Below are positions 43,583 through 54,990 of a stretch of 64,000 nucleotides of DNA, piece by piece. The notes beneath the pieces are model-generated. The model was not told the DNA's origin, ran no database searches, and worked only from the letters and a program-made list of their open reading frames with translations. The position numbers and the translations under genes are program-made. Position 1 is the stretch's first letter. The number at the start of each line of letters is the position of its first letter. Location of the stretch: assembly GCA_015680685.1 (NCBI GenBank), contig MNCI01008125.1, positions 326,549 to 390,548 on the forward strand, read 5' to 3'. This DNA is from Gnetum montanum (lineage: Eukaryota > Streptophyta > Gnetopsida > Gnetales > Gnetaceae).

Positions 43583-44164
43583 TGTGAGAGATGTCCTAGG
43601 GTGGTGGTTCTCCTGGGCTCTCCCCATGGTTCTAGGGCCATGGAACACTTTGAGGCATCCTCAAGTGACTCAAGTGTTAGAAAATCTATCCTGGCTTGGT
43701 AGTACCAAGCTAGCAACAGGACACCCTCCTGTTGTAACTCTCTCTTAAGTCCTCTTCATTCTACCCTCACTATGGAGAACTACATGGCCCTAATTCTATG
43801 GTGGTCATAGATATGTAGGCAACCAAGGCTGGATAGTTTTGGTGCGATGCCAAGCCACACCTTGTACTAGATCGTGAGGGATCTGGGGGTGAGGCACCCC
43901 CCTTTGTAAATGCATTGTTTTCCCCTTCACTGATGTTGTCTACAAGGTTGCTTGTGTGCTTGTTTGCATGGTCCTCGTTTGGATTTGGTTATCCTCCGCA
44001 AGGTGCATTTCCATACATACAGATAAGAAGTTGTGTTGCTACTTGCACTCATTCTTGGGTCTCTTGCTTGCTTGAGGTGTATTCCCCAGGTTTTCTACCC
44101 CAAATCCATTGGATTTTAGTGAATTCCTTGGGGTGCCGAACAATGTTGGGACAACATTGTTACA
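43583..44164 (+). repeat. 3' LTR, 582 bp
   Basis: Starts TGTGAGAGATG and ends TTGTTACA, the TG…CA ends of LTRs. The last 329 bp match the truncated 5' LTR. Confidence 0.8.
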
Positions 44165-46564
44165 AAAAAGCTACGTTAAAGTCCAAATCCATATGCAACC
44201 CTATGGGATACAAACTAGCTAAGTATCGCTACCATCATTATTATTTTTTAAAAAATTAGTTATTATTATTATTATTTAACTAAAAGAGAATTTATGGAAC
44301 AGTTGTTAAACATCCTATATCTATGAAACAAGTATCAATTATAAGTTTTTAATATCTATGGTTGTAACCTAATTTTAATTTCTTATAATGTTATAATCAC
44401 CAAACAAGACACTTATCAACTATAGCTTCTTAATCTCCATGGTGGTTGTAACTACCAAACACTTGTCAACTACAACATTTAACTCTATGGTGGTCATAAC
44501 TAACTCCTGTAATTTTTGTAACCCACCTTAATTTTTCATGATGATTGTAACTATCCAAGAACTACTATAAAAAGGGCTTTAAGGGTAGACTAGAGGGGGA
44601 TTTTTTTGAGAAAAATTGTTGGAGATTTCTTATAAGGCATGGCTTGCTAAAGGCATCAATTTAGCTACTTTGTTTTAATCCTGTAAGTTCTTTTCTTACC
44701 ATTTTGTTTTTTTGCTTAGCTAATGGTTTAGATAGTATTGTACTTGGCATTTAATTTTGAGATTTTTTTTTATTGCTCTTATAGCTTTGTTATTGCACAA
44801 TATTAAGACTTCTATTAGGGTTACCATAAAAGAGCTTATGTTGTCAAAAAGCATCTTCAACAATTTAATAGTAACGTCTTTGTGAAATTGCTTGTTTAAG
44901 TCTAGAGGGTCTTTAAAATATTTGATCCTTTGAGATGATTGAAATAGCTTCATTTGTTTTAAAGTTTATTGCCTTGGTATTTCAATCTTGAAATTGTCAA
45001 ATTTTTCTAAAAGCTTTGTTGTTTGCAATTCTTGACAACTATTAACTAGCCAAAATAGAAGCTTATACTTTGTTGTTTACAAAGCATTTTTGGTAATTTA
45101 ATAAGATTGTCTTTTACGAAATTGCTTGTTGAGCTCAAAGGGTTTGGACAATTTGAAGTATTAGATTGAATTGGAATAGCTATATTGCGAAGTGTTTCTG
45201 CATGTCAATTTATCTCACTTAAATGTTTGAGATTTCACACAAATCTACTTTTCTTTTTCTGTCTCTCTCTAAGTCCATTAAATCTTGCTCTATTTCTAGT
45301 TTTCTTGTGGAACTTTCTCTCTGGGAAAAATAGGAGTAGATTTTGGCAAAATTGTGCTCAAGCATTTTTGTGAAATTTTATTTGTTTTAAGCAACGTACT
45401 ATAGGGACTATATAAACTAAGTGACTTGACAAAATAGAAATTTTTAATGACTCATAGTGTTTGACAAGGTTAGCTGAATTTCTATTATAATAGCCAATTA
45501 CAGTGTCATACACAACCCAACCATTTCAACATTCACAATAGTAAACACATATTCACATTTAGTTTGTTTCATAACCATTGAGTCTATTTGAACGTATTTG
45601 GGCCTTGGTGTTGCCCGAGGCGAGCAAGCACCTAAACCTTGTTTGATGAAACACCTTCATTTCCTGTGATCCTAATCATGAGACCTGAAGGCACAACATT
45701 GGCAATCCAGTTCCAAATGGTTGCCAACATAATGTAATTCATTTTTATCTCCCACATTAACTCTCTTTTGTTATCTATTCTTTTTCTTTATATTCATTTC
45801 CAAAAATTCCCTTCATGTTGTTTCCTTTTGAGTCTTTATTCCACTTAAAACCCACTTGATTCACACTTGAAAGTGCTAAAAAATACCAATCAAATTAGTT
45901 ACTACAACTTAGTATGACTGGCAATGTGCTACAGTCTAACTTAAATCCCTAAGAAAAATAACTTGGATAGGCTTCTACAAGGTGCAGTTTGTCAATTCCC
46001 AACTATCTAAACTTCCAAATTTAAAGGTCTTCACCCAATAGTTGTTATAGAATTGTAGCTCACAATCCCAACTATGAGCTCCGACAAATTATAGTTCCTT
46101 ACATTAATAATTAAAGTTTCTTTCAAAAATTTGTATTGGCTACAACCAATTGTGACTTGCAGTTAGTCATTGTATGGCTCATAGCATAATTGTCATTAAT
46201 TTTTTAGATATCTTGCAACACTTCTCTTGACTTCCAAATGTGAATTGCAATTGTAGGAAAGGTTCCCAAGGTGTGTTAGCTCTCATAATCACTGTTAGAA
46301 GTCTTCAAGTGTCAGGATGCTTGATTTTACTTTTTTGGGCTAGCTACTATAACTTGCAGTAGCTTGTAACTAACTGTGAATCACAATTTTTGTAGGCATT
46401 TGTTGATACATGAAAACTCATTAAAAATAACAAAAGCATGGCTAATTCATGTCCTAACATAGCTCCCAACTATTCCTTTATTATCTCAATAAAGAAAGCA
46501 AAAGAATGTGCACGTGAATTAGTATAATAAAATAAAGAGAATAAATACAAAAATGTATAAACAC
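44165..46564. other. AT-rich spacer with a possible LTR promoter
   Basis: Between 44290 and 44560 a short phrase recurs in varied form (CTATGGTGGTCATAACT, CCATGGTGGTTGTAACT, CATGATGATTGTAACT). It is followed by CTACTATAAAAAGGGC at about 44561, a TATA-like box. This has the look of an LTR U3, but no partner repeat or coding region was found. Confidence 0.35.
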
Positions 46565-46722
46565 TTAACAATGAGGTATTAGCCTAGTGTTATGGGCCTT
46601 AGCATGGTAACTCCAAGTCACAAGTTCAAGTCTACTAGGTAGTACTAAGTTCTAAACTTCTATAAATCTTAGAGTGTGCCTATGTTTCACTTATTTTGGA
46701 TTTCACCACACACACACACAAA
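46565..46722 (+). repeat. tRNA-related SINE-like unit with CA tail
   Basis: ATTAGCCTAGTGTTATGGG resembles an A box, and CAAGTTCAAGTCTAC a B box about 35 nt later. The unit runs into a (CA)n microsatellite at 46706-46720. The rest does not fold like a tRNA. Confidence 0.45.
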
Positions 46723-46924
46723 CCCATTCCCCCACCCCTCACCAATGTTTGTGTATATATACACACACATCAAAACAAGAAAGGAATAGAGGAAATTAGT
46801 TAAGAGAAGTAAGAAAGCATCAAGCCTGACAAACCAACATCCCTAGTTTCCTTAATAGGATCCTCATCTAATGTAGGGATACCTTCTTTGATTCCCTTTT
46901 TCTTTTCCTACATGTATGTTTTTG

Positions 46925-47230
46925 CAAGTTTTGGGCTCTAGGAGACATCTGGGAGGTCATGGAGTCATCTTGTCTGAGATTTGGATTCTTAGAAGATAGG
47001 ATATGTCTAGGCTGAGTTGGGAGCTTGAATGAGACATCTTGAAGTTTTCACAAATGTCTTAGGCAAGACATCTCAAAAAGTGGTGAGACAACTCAAAAAA
47101 TTAGGAGATTTCTTAGTTGAGACGTCTTCATAAGAGATAATACATCTTAGCTATAGTGGAAGACAACTTAGCCAAGACTAAGGGATCTTCATGGAATTGA
47201 TAGTTTTTTGAGTGAGACATCTCAGAAAGG
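46925..47230. repeat. AGACATCT motif cluster
   Basis: GAGACATCT or close variants (AGACATCTGG, GAGACATCTTG, AAGACATCTC, GAGACGTCTT, GAGACATCTC), together with ATGTCT, recur about a dozen times in 300 bp without a fixed period. The same core crowds 62400-62690. Confidence 0.6.
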
Positions 47231-48245
47231 CTAGAGAGGATCTAAATAGGCAAGAAAACTTCCGAAGCTATCATCCCAAGTTTGAAAATAGGTAAAAGAA
47301 GATGGTAAAAGATGGAAACAATGTAGGATCTTCAAGTTGAACTTGAGGAAGGTTTTCTAAGGGTTTTGTCTTACTTGGTTAATAAATACATATTGTGTTT
47401 CTTGCTTGTATCATGGAGAGATGTAAGTGATATATCATGAGATGTCAAAAGAGCACATGTGAAGAGTACATGAGTATGTTTGTAACTCTTGGCCAATTAA
47501 TTAAGTATTGGTATGGTGTCTCTTGTGTCTTGGAGTTGAGATCTCAATTCCAAGTTGTGGGAGAGATTCTCCATTAGTTATGCCTTGAATTAAGAATAAC
47601 CATTGTGAGGCTATAGAGCCTCATGCTCTGTAGCATCATTTGAGTCTATGAGATTGTTTGATATTTTATGGGTTGTGGAACCTTATTGTAATCCTCTCTT
47701 TGAATAATTGAAGATAGCTAGTTTCCTTGTTTTTTATCAAATTAATTATCTTGTCATAATATTTGGATTTAGTGTTGGATGGTGATTTAATATTAAAGTG
47801 AACCTACTCCAGATCCTCCTCAAGATCCTCCTCTACACTCATGTTTGCTTGAAGTAACTTCCCTTCAAGAAACTCATAGGGCTATCCTCCTCCTTATTGT
47901 TTCCCTCAGCTAAGAACTAATAAAGACCAAAGAAGTACCAAAAAATGAACTTAGCCAATGCCTCAACATTGACTATTAATCAAATTTATCTCCTTTTCAT
48001 ACAATTAAAATGATTATTAATTTTGGATCAAAAGTTCCAAAGGGCTACCTCAATGGCAACCAAGTAAGTAGTAATGGCTAGTAAGTCACCCAAAGACCTC
48101 TACTAAATAGGTTGCTAAGGCTCACTATAACACTACTTCCACTGAGTGTGTCCATCATCCTTCTATCAAAGATGATTAATAGATGAAACTTAATTAGGAA
48201 TGATGACCCTCATCTAACAACTTTTACATAAGGTTATCGTTAAAG
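47231..48245. other. AT-rich spacer
   Basis: Nothing recognised. Confidence 0.4.
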
Positions 48246-48445
48246 TATCTCTAGTATGAGGTCGCAAGTTTAATCTTCAATTATACATACAACTAGAAAT
48301 TCAACTAGTAAGCTTGTCCAATGTTAGAGATTGTGAAACATGAGCTTGTTATTCACATATATCTAGTATAAGGTCACAAGTTCAATCCTCAATGGTGCAT
48401 ACAACTAGCAATTCAATTGGTAAGGTCATCCAATGATAGAAACAT
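48246..48445 (+). repeat. tandem pair of tRNA-like units
   Basis: Two units, about 48246-48357 and 48358-48445, share CTAGTATAAGGTCACAAGTT, CAATCCTCAAT, CATACAACTAG, AATTCAATTGGTAAG and TCCAATG. GTTCAATCC is B-box-like and TCAATTGGTAAGG A-box-like. The order in each unit (B then A) suggests a head-to-tail dimer read across the joint. Confidence 0.55.
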
Positions 48446-48484
48446 TTACATCACATTCAACATCTATGCTTAAACTTAACATAG

Positions 48485-48721
48485 TAAAAGAATTTCAAGT
48501 AGAAGCAAAAAGTATGGTGAAATACCAACATATTCTACATCCCTAATATTTTATAAACCTTGCATCAAGAATCTTTACCATTAACTATAACATGCTTGTC
48601 AACATTGGTTTTGATTTTTGACTTTACATTGTTTTTAACAAATAAAGACATATTTTTTTATGAGTTGTTATTGAAGTATGATTTGTTATGAAGTAGAAGT
48701 GGAAGAAATCATACAAATGGC
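48485..48721. repeat. dispersed repeat shared with 35925-36137
   Basis: Same orientation and string order as the first copy, including AGAATCTTTACCATTAAC, CAACATTGGTTTTGATTTTT and TTATTGAAGTATGATTTG. Confidence 0.65.
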
Positions 48722-48956
48722 TTGCTGATGAGTTATCCAATGGTATTTTGTAATTCAATTGTAAGCCCTAGACTTGGAAAGTGTTATGTACAACTTGTGT
48801 TTACAATTCTAGAATGTTTGGTTGAGGTTTGTATCTCCCAAGCTTGCACCATTGCCTTCCATGTTATCTTCCTGGGTTGTTTTGTCTTAAGTCTATTAGG
48901 ATATCTCCCTTGGTTCTAGCTTTCGCTTGAAACTAGTAGTTTGGTGTTGGTTGTTT

Positions 48957-49021
48957 AGAGAGAGAGAGAGAGAGAGAGAAGGTTGGGGGGGAGGGGGTGC
49001 GGGGGGTTGGGGGCGGAGGGG
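48957..49021 (+). repeat. GA microsatellite followed by a G-quadruplex-type tract
   Basis: An (AG)n run at 48957-48979 is followed by five G-runs: 48985-48991, 48993-48997, 49001-49006, 49009-49013 and 49018-49021, with loops of 1-4 bases. This satisfies the usual G-quadruplex pattern. The whole purine strand could also form triplex DNA. Confidence 0.85.
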
Positions 49022-49040
49022 AAGGAGGTTGGTGTGTTCA

Positions 49041-50079
49041 TTGATACCTACCCCTACCTAGCCCTCATTGCCTAAATTTTTTCTAGATTGTAACTTGAAA
49101 CTACTAAGATACATGGATGGACCTCTGTTAACACTTGAGCATTGATGAACTTAAATTTCTTTATGAAAAAAAAAATAGAAATACCTAGGTTAAGCTCTTT
49201 ATCTTTTTTTATAACTTTTACATCTTGGATTCCTTGGGGCTTTCGGCATCCTATTTTGTATGAAGAGCTCCTCCTCATTTGGGTTAAGTTAATTTTCTTC
49301 CAATTTTTTGTGTGTTTTAAGTCATCACTTTCATAAGTATGGCCTAACTCTCTTAGATTGCTACCTTGCTTTCATAGCCTATAACCATTTGATTAATGTG
49401 GATTTTAGTGTATCACATTATAAATAAAGCTCATGGTTTTCCCTATGTTCAATGACCTAAATGCCTTAAACTATAAAAATACCAAAAATACAAACATCAC
49501 ACTCATCATAAACACTTATTAATTTAGTTATCTATTTGTTTATGTATTCATTTCCTCTGTGTTAAGCTATCATGATTCATCCTTATCTGAGAAGTAACTA
49601 TACAACATGATGTTTGGTCATCTGTGTGAGCATTGCCACTTGTCCCACAAGGGACTAACATTTATGTGTATTATTTATTGATTTATTCTTATATTCATAA
49701 AATACATAAAAATTATAAAATATAAAATTATAAATATTTTCTCTCCTCTTAAATACGGGAACATGGGTTTTACATGTATTATGTGTACTATAAATCTTTT
49801 CCAAATATTGAATGCAATGATATACACAAGTGTTCTTTGCAATTCACATAACACCATCTTCAGAAGTTAATGAATAAATTACACTACATTTCATATGATA
49901 TAGTCCCATTAACCACGGCTAGTGGGATTCCTATCATTAGCATCATTTCTAGGGAAAGAGTTGATGAATTACCTTGAATACTTATACATTACTAATTTTA
50001 ATATATTTTCAACTAAAGTGTGTGTTTCCATTAGCTTTGTGTGTAGGTTACCATCACAAGCAATATGGTGGAAAGCACT
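49041..50079. other. AT-rich spacer upstream of the gypsy relic
   Basis: The 5' LTR and PBS of the gypsy element would be expected here or further upstream. I could not identify a TGG PBS or a partner for any downstream LTR. Confidence 0.35.
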
Positions 50080-50689
50080 AAAAACTCACTAAGGACCTAT
50101 ACTATGAAGAATGTAACAAAGAAAAGGAGGATCCATGTTACATTTGAACATTCATTAGATCCTTCTCTACCACCAACTATTTTCTCTTATTAGCAAGATA
50201 ACTAGAAGAGGTGGCAAGATGCTCATGGGCAATTCTCAAGAAAATTGGTTGTGGTTGTGTATCATGATCTCAAAGAGGCTTTAATAAAAAATGGCTTAGT
50301 TAAAGATCTAAAATATTATGTGGTGTCAAAGCCACATTATAGTGAGTAAGAACATCTTTAGTGACAAGAGCTCTGAGATTGAATGGTCAATGAAGAAGCA
50401 CATCATAAGATCTTATCAAATGACCCAAACAATGAGGAGGATCAAGCTAACAAGAAAGGGAAGACACCAATTTATCATGAAGATCCATGGTTAGGTATAA
50501 TTCATAGGAGCATAGCTAAAACCTAGAGTACAAACCTTCTCTCCAAATTCTAGCACTGACATTTGTTTGGATCATCCAGTGATGAGAATGCCCCATATTT
50601 GACTGAGGCAATTACCATGAATTGAATGAAGCTATTTATATTCCATGAAAGCATGTGCATGATAGCTATATCAAATGTATCAACATGAC

Positions 50690-50925
50690 TAATGTTTTAA
50701 CTTATATAGGACTTACTAGTGATGATCCTCAATTGTACATGTAGGCATTTGATAATGATTACTACCTTTAAGGGATTGTCAATTATTGATAGAAGTTGTG
50801 GTTATTTCCTCACACTTTCATTAAGCATTTAAAAACATGGTACAAATCCTTGCCTTCTAAATTAATTTAGTAGTGGGCATACATGACTAAAGTCTTTATG
50901 CCAAATTACAAGCCTATTTCCACAT
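50690..50925 (+). pseudogene. gypsy gag fragment
   Basis: Broken frames read YIGLTSDDPQLYM, then LWLFPHTFIKHLKTWYKSLP-SKLI and MTKVFMPNYKP. This follows the plant Retrotrans_gag pattern LRLFPFSL…A-WLNSLP-GSI…W..L...FL..F. Gag forms the capsid-like particle that packages element RNA. The rest of gag between 50080 and 51540 is only faintly readable. Confidence 0.7.
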
Positions 50926-51559
50926 CTTTAATATATGGAAGGAGATGGTTGGATGGAAGCAAGGAGCTCATGAGCCTTTGGACATCACCATGGAATGATC
51001 CATGAAGATTGTTCATCATTGTTTAAACCATGGCTTTAACCAATGAAAGTGGTTGACACATATCAAAGACCTTAGGTAGGAGACAAGAGAGTGCGTGGAC
51101 ATGTGCATAATGGGCTAGGTACAAAAAAAGACTATGGACCAAATCAAAGTTTTCCTGGATACTATTGTTAGCATGGAAGGTGAGCGGTGGAAGCAATAGT
51201 TAGTTATGAAGCATAATTGTGATCTAGCGCATTAGAGGAAGGTAAAAAACATTAAAGGTATAGTTGAAATCTTTGATACAGTGAAGGTCTTGGTGCAAGA
51301 CCAAGTTAAAACCAATAAGGTCTTCATAGACTTAACCCATAAGATGAACAAGGTTTGAGATGTGATGGACAAGAAAATGACCACTACTCTTAAGGATATT
51401 AAGGATAAGGTGGTTTAAGTTGTAGTAAAATCCATTGCACCATCAAACCACAAGAAAAAGCATGATGGAAAGGCCAAGACCAAGGAAGGTGATCAAGGAA
51501 GGACACTTTCTTGAAAAGTGATTAGATTCAGATAGCCCCATGGTTGAACTTGAAATTGG

Positions 51560-51900
51560 TAAGAAGGATTATTGCCTAGCTCTTTGTGACTTTGAATCAA
51601 GAGTCAATATTATCTCAATGCAACATTACCTTCATTAGGAGCTTCCTCCTCTCAAAAGTACTAATATTTACCTAGAGCTAGTAGACTAATCTAACACACA
51701 CGCCATGAGGTAGGTGAATGATGTGATGACAACCATGGTAGGCTAGTTGTATCCAATTGATTTCTTGGTGATCAGATTAATAAATAAGATGGAAAATAAT
51801 TTTCCTATTATCATGGAAAGACCTTGGTTGAGAACCATTGATGCTAGGTTAGTCTTTGAAGGCCTTCATCTTGAAATTGGTAAAAAGGTAAGACTAGAAT
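51560..51900 (+). pseudogene. gypsy aspartic protease fragment
   Basis: LALCDFESRVNIISMQHY, then PLKSTNIYLELVD and MERPWLRTIDARLVF match the plant retroviral-type protease (CDLGASVNVMP…LKPT…LQLADRS…LGRP-L-T--A). The glycine of the active-site D-x-G turn is replaced, so activity would be lost even without the stops. The enzyme normally cuts the polyprotein. Confidence 0.75.
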
Positions 51901-52189
51901 GACATATTATAGGATGGTATCCTATGATCCTTCTTAATCCTATGACAAGCATGATTGAAATTGCTATCATTGAATGTCTTTGTGGAATTAGAGACATCAA
52001 TTTCCTTGAAGAACATTTGGTTCATGAAGCCACTAATTAGATCTTGAAAGGTTTGATTGATTCTCTTATCATATCTAATGCTAAATTATCAAATTTGGGG
52101 GAAGGAAATATAATAATGGAAACATGATCTTGAAATTTGGGGAACAACTGATTGGTTCCAAAATGTTCCTACACTACAACTGGAGCTCA

Positions 52190-52900
52190 AGCCACTTCAA
52201 GAGGGCTTGAAATACATGTTCCTTAATGATAATAATTTTCTTATCATTAATTCTACCTTGATGATTTTCTAGAAGATTGAGCTAAAAAATGTAGTTTCTA
52301 AATGGAAAAAAGCCTTTGCTTGGTCCCATGATGAACTTATGAAAATTAACTCCTCTATCTATTGACACTACATATACATAAATTTGGGAATTCAACCTTA
52401 GCATATACTTTAACAAAGACTTAATCTTCATATGCGAGACATGATGAAGAATGAGACATCTACCTCTTGTGGTCTAGTTTCATTACATCCATTTCAGATA
52501 GTAAGTGGTTCAATCAAACTATAGTTGTAACAAAGAAAGAGAAAGAATGGAGAGTTTGTTTTGAATATAGGTTGTTCAATGTTGCTACATTTAATAACCA
52601 AGTGTTGGATAACATCTCTAGCCAAGAGTACTACAATTTTCTTGATGGATACTTTGGATACAATTAGATCAGCATACTACCAGAGGATTAGGTTAAGATT
52701 ACCTTCATCTATCTATGGGGAACCTTTTCCTTCAATCACATGTTCTTTGTGTCGTACAATGCCTAACTACATTCTAATTATTGGTGATATTAGTGTTCCA
52801 AGACTACATAGGTAGTAGTATGAAGTCTTCATGGATGACTTTTCATGTATAAAAAAAACATTTAAGAAAGTCATAGACTAGTTTGAAGTTATTTTACACC
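52190..52900 (+). pseudogene. gypsy reverse transcriptase
   Basis: Segments are ELKPLQEGLKYMFLNDNN, KKAFAWSHDELMKI, VTKKEKEWRVCFEYRLFNVA, YYNFLDGYFGYNQI, and the catalytic box Phe-Met-Asp-Asp at 52828-52839 (EVFMDDFSC), which keeps both aspartates. The frames change at least twice. The enzyme copies element RNA into DNA. Confidence 0.85.
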
Positions 52901-53254
52901 ATTTCTGCTAGGTAAATTTGAAGTTAAATTAGAATAATAACTAGTCAATAATGACTAAGGACATAATCCTTAGCCACAAAGTCTCCAAGAAGGTAATTAA
53001 AGTTGATCCTAAAATGATCTGCACCATCAAAACATGATGTAGATTCCCATGACAGTAAAAGAGGTGTGATCTTTTCTTGGCCATATAGATTATAACTATA
53101 GATTTATTACAAATGATTTTAGAATAGTCATGCCATTATTTGAGCTAATGAAAAAAGATGTTTTGTTCCCATGAAACAAGGAGTATGAAAATTTCTTTCA
53201 ATATCTAAAGAAAAGATTAACACAAAGCCTAGAATTGTAGAGTCCTAACTAGAA

Positions 53255-53530
53255 TCAACATTTTCATATCATAATAGATGCTTCTAGTTTTGCATTGGGT
53301 AGATTCTTGATGTATTTTGATGAGAATAAGAGGACCTATTACATTCATTATGCTAGTCAAAGCATTTTAGGATGACAAATAAATTCTACCACCACAAAAA
53401 AAGAACTCATAACCCTTATTTTTGCACTTCAAAAATTTAGGCATCATGTACTTAAGTGCAAGTTTTTTATCCATACTAATCATAACACCATCTAATTCCT
53501 CATAAACAAATTGGATGTTATTTTGTGTGT
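53255..53530 (+). pseudogene. gypsy RNase H
   Basis: IIDASSFALGRFLMYFDENK, YYIHYASQSILG, TTTKKELITLIFALQKFRHH and FFIHTNHNTI*FLINKLD follow the family pattern (DASD-A-GAVL…YAS-TL…Y--TEKEL-A---A---FR-YL…TDH-AL--L). Confidence 0.85.
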
Positions 53531-53869
53531 GATTTGATGAGTAGTTACTCTATAAGAGTTTGATCTACACATGATTGATTGCAAGGGAGTTTAGAATGTG
53601 GTGGTATACCATTTTTCAAGGTTGTGCGTTGGTAACAAAGGGGAAGATATACTTCTTGATGACTTTCTTAATGATCATGTTTGTAAGGCCATCTTCAATG
53701 CTAGGAAGGAATGTGATTTCCCATGGTAGGTATAGAAGACCCCTTCTAGGTGGCAAAAGAAAGATACAATGATTCCAACACTAGATAAAGCCTTACTTGG
53801 TCATCAAAGAGCATATCTATGACAAGTTTCTTGATGGTTTTGTAAGGTGGTATGTCCCTGAATAAAGTT

Positions 53870-54985
53870 AATACATTATCTTAGCTCATGCACATCATGG
53901 TGTTTGTGGTGAGTACTATTTTGGAAAGAGGACCATGATAAAGCTACTACTCATGGGCTATTTTTGGCCTATCATAAATTTATGATGCTTAAAACTTCAT
54001 GCATTGTTGTGATAAGTGTCAATGTAATGAAGGTATGTCCTCATGTATGGAAGGGTTACAACAATGAATATAACCACTTGATCCCTTTGATGTGTGTGGC
54101 ATTGACTTTGTTGGACCCATTACTCCAACCTCCAATGACAAAGCAAACATCATTGTATTCTTTAACTACCATATGAATTGGGTAGAAGCCATTATAATTA
54201 AAGACTATTCAACATCTACTATGGTAAGCTTCCTTTGTAATTATGTACTCCATAGATTTGGTATTTTTAGAATTTTAAATTTTGATAATAGTACTTTACT
54301 AGTAAGGTTTTCAAGAATGTACTGAAATATTATGGGGTTAATTATAAATTTACATTTTCTTACCAGATACAAGCCAATGACTAAGTAGAGGTTACTAACT
54401 ATGAAATCATGAGAATACTTAGGAAAATGATTAGCAAGTGCAAAAGAGATTAGGCTAACAAGTTTAATGATGCTTTTAGGGCCTATCAAATAACATAGAA
54501 AAATCCTATTGGTTACATACCATTTGAATTGGTATAGGAACAAGTTCTACATTTGTCTATTAATCTTGAAATGAAAAACTTGGGTAGTGTGGCTGATTTT
54601 GATATAACCTTGGACTCAGTATAAATAGAGAGATTGATTAACCTCAATCTTCTCAATGAGAAATGTAGAATCACCTTCATGCATGATGATTTGGAACATT
54701 CTTATACCAAGGCTTGCCATGATGCTCATATAAGAGAATTTGATTTCATAGTTGATAACAAGGTCCTCTATTTTAATTGATCATACTTGTTCCATTTGGG
54801 AAAGTTTCAATTTTACTGGGAAGGATCTTATATTATCCATACCACTTACCAGTTTTGCACCATGCATATATACCATCCAAACAAACTAGACAAAATATTT
54901 TTTATCAATGGGCAACACCTGAAATAGTATAAAGGATGTCTTTCACCTCTAAAAATGATTAATGTTCAATCTTGTATTCCACACT
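53870..54985 (+). pseudogene. gypsy integrase
   Basis: AHAHHGVCGGHYFGKRTMIK and CCDKCQCNEG give the N-terminal zinc-binding region. CGIDFVGPITPTSNDKANII and WVEAI then FLCNYVLHRFGI give the catalytic core start. NPIGYIPFELV, IREFDFIVDNKVLYFN and FHLGKFQFYWEGSYII give the C-terminal part. Integrase inserts the cDNA into chromosomes. Frames are broken throughout. Confidence 0.85.
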
Positions 54986-54990
54986 CAAAG

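Larger units (their letters stand above)
37895..44164 (+). mobile_element. LARD-like LTR retrotransposon without coding capacity
   Basis: A 5'-truncated LTR (37895-38191), a perfect PBS (38194-38205), 5.4 kb of interior, a polypurine tract (43571-43582) and a full 3' LTR (43583-44164) define a complete element order. The interior open frames (38338-38622, 38586-38981, 40483-40854 and others) show no gag, PR, RT, RNase H or integrase motif. That is the definition of a large retrotransposon derivative, which must be mobilised by proteins of another element. The missing 5' LTR start and absent target duplication show a later deletion at 37895. Confidence 0.8.
50080..54990 (+). mobile_element. 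Ty3/gypsy retrotransposon interior, Athila/Tat type, decayed
   Basis: Gag, protease, RT, RNase H and integrase follow in the Ty3/gypsy order on the plus strand. Diagnostic features of the Athila/Tat lineage include the LKPLQEGLKYMFL segment before RT, FLDGYFGYNQI in RT, and the CGIDFVGPITP block in integrase. Stops and shifts occur every few dozen codons, so the copy is old. No LTR pair was recognised on either side. Confidence 0.9.
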
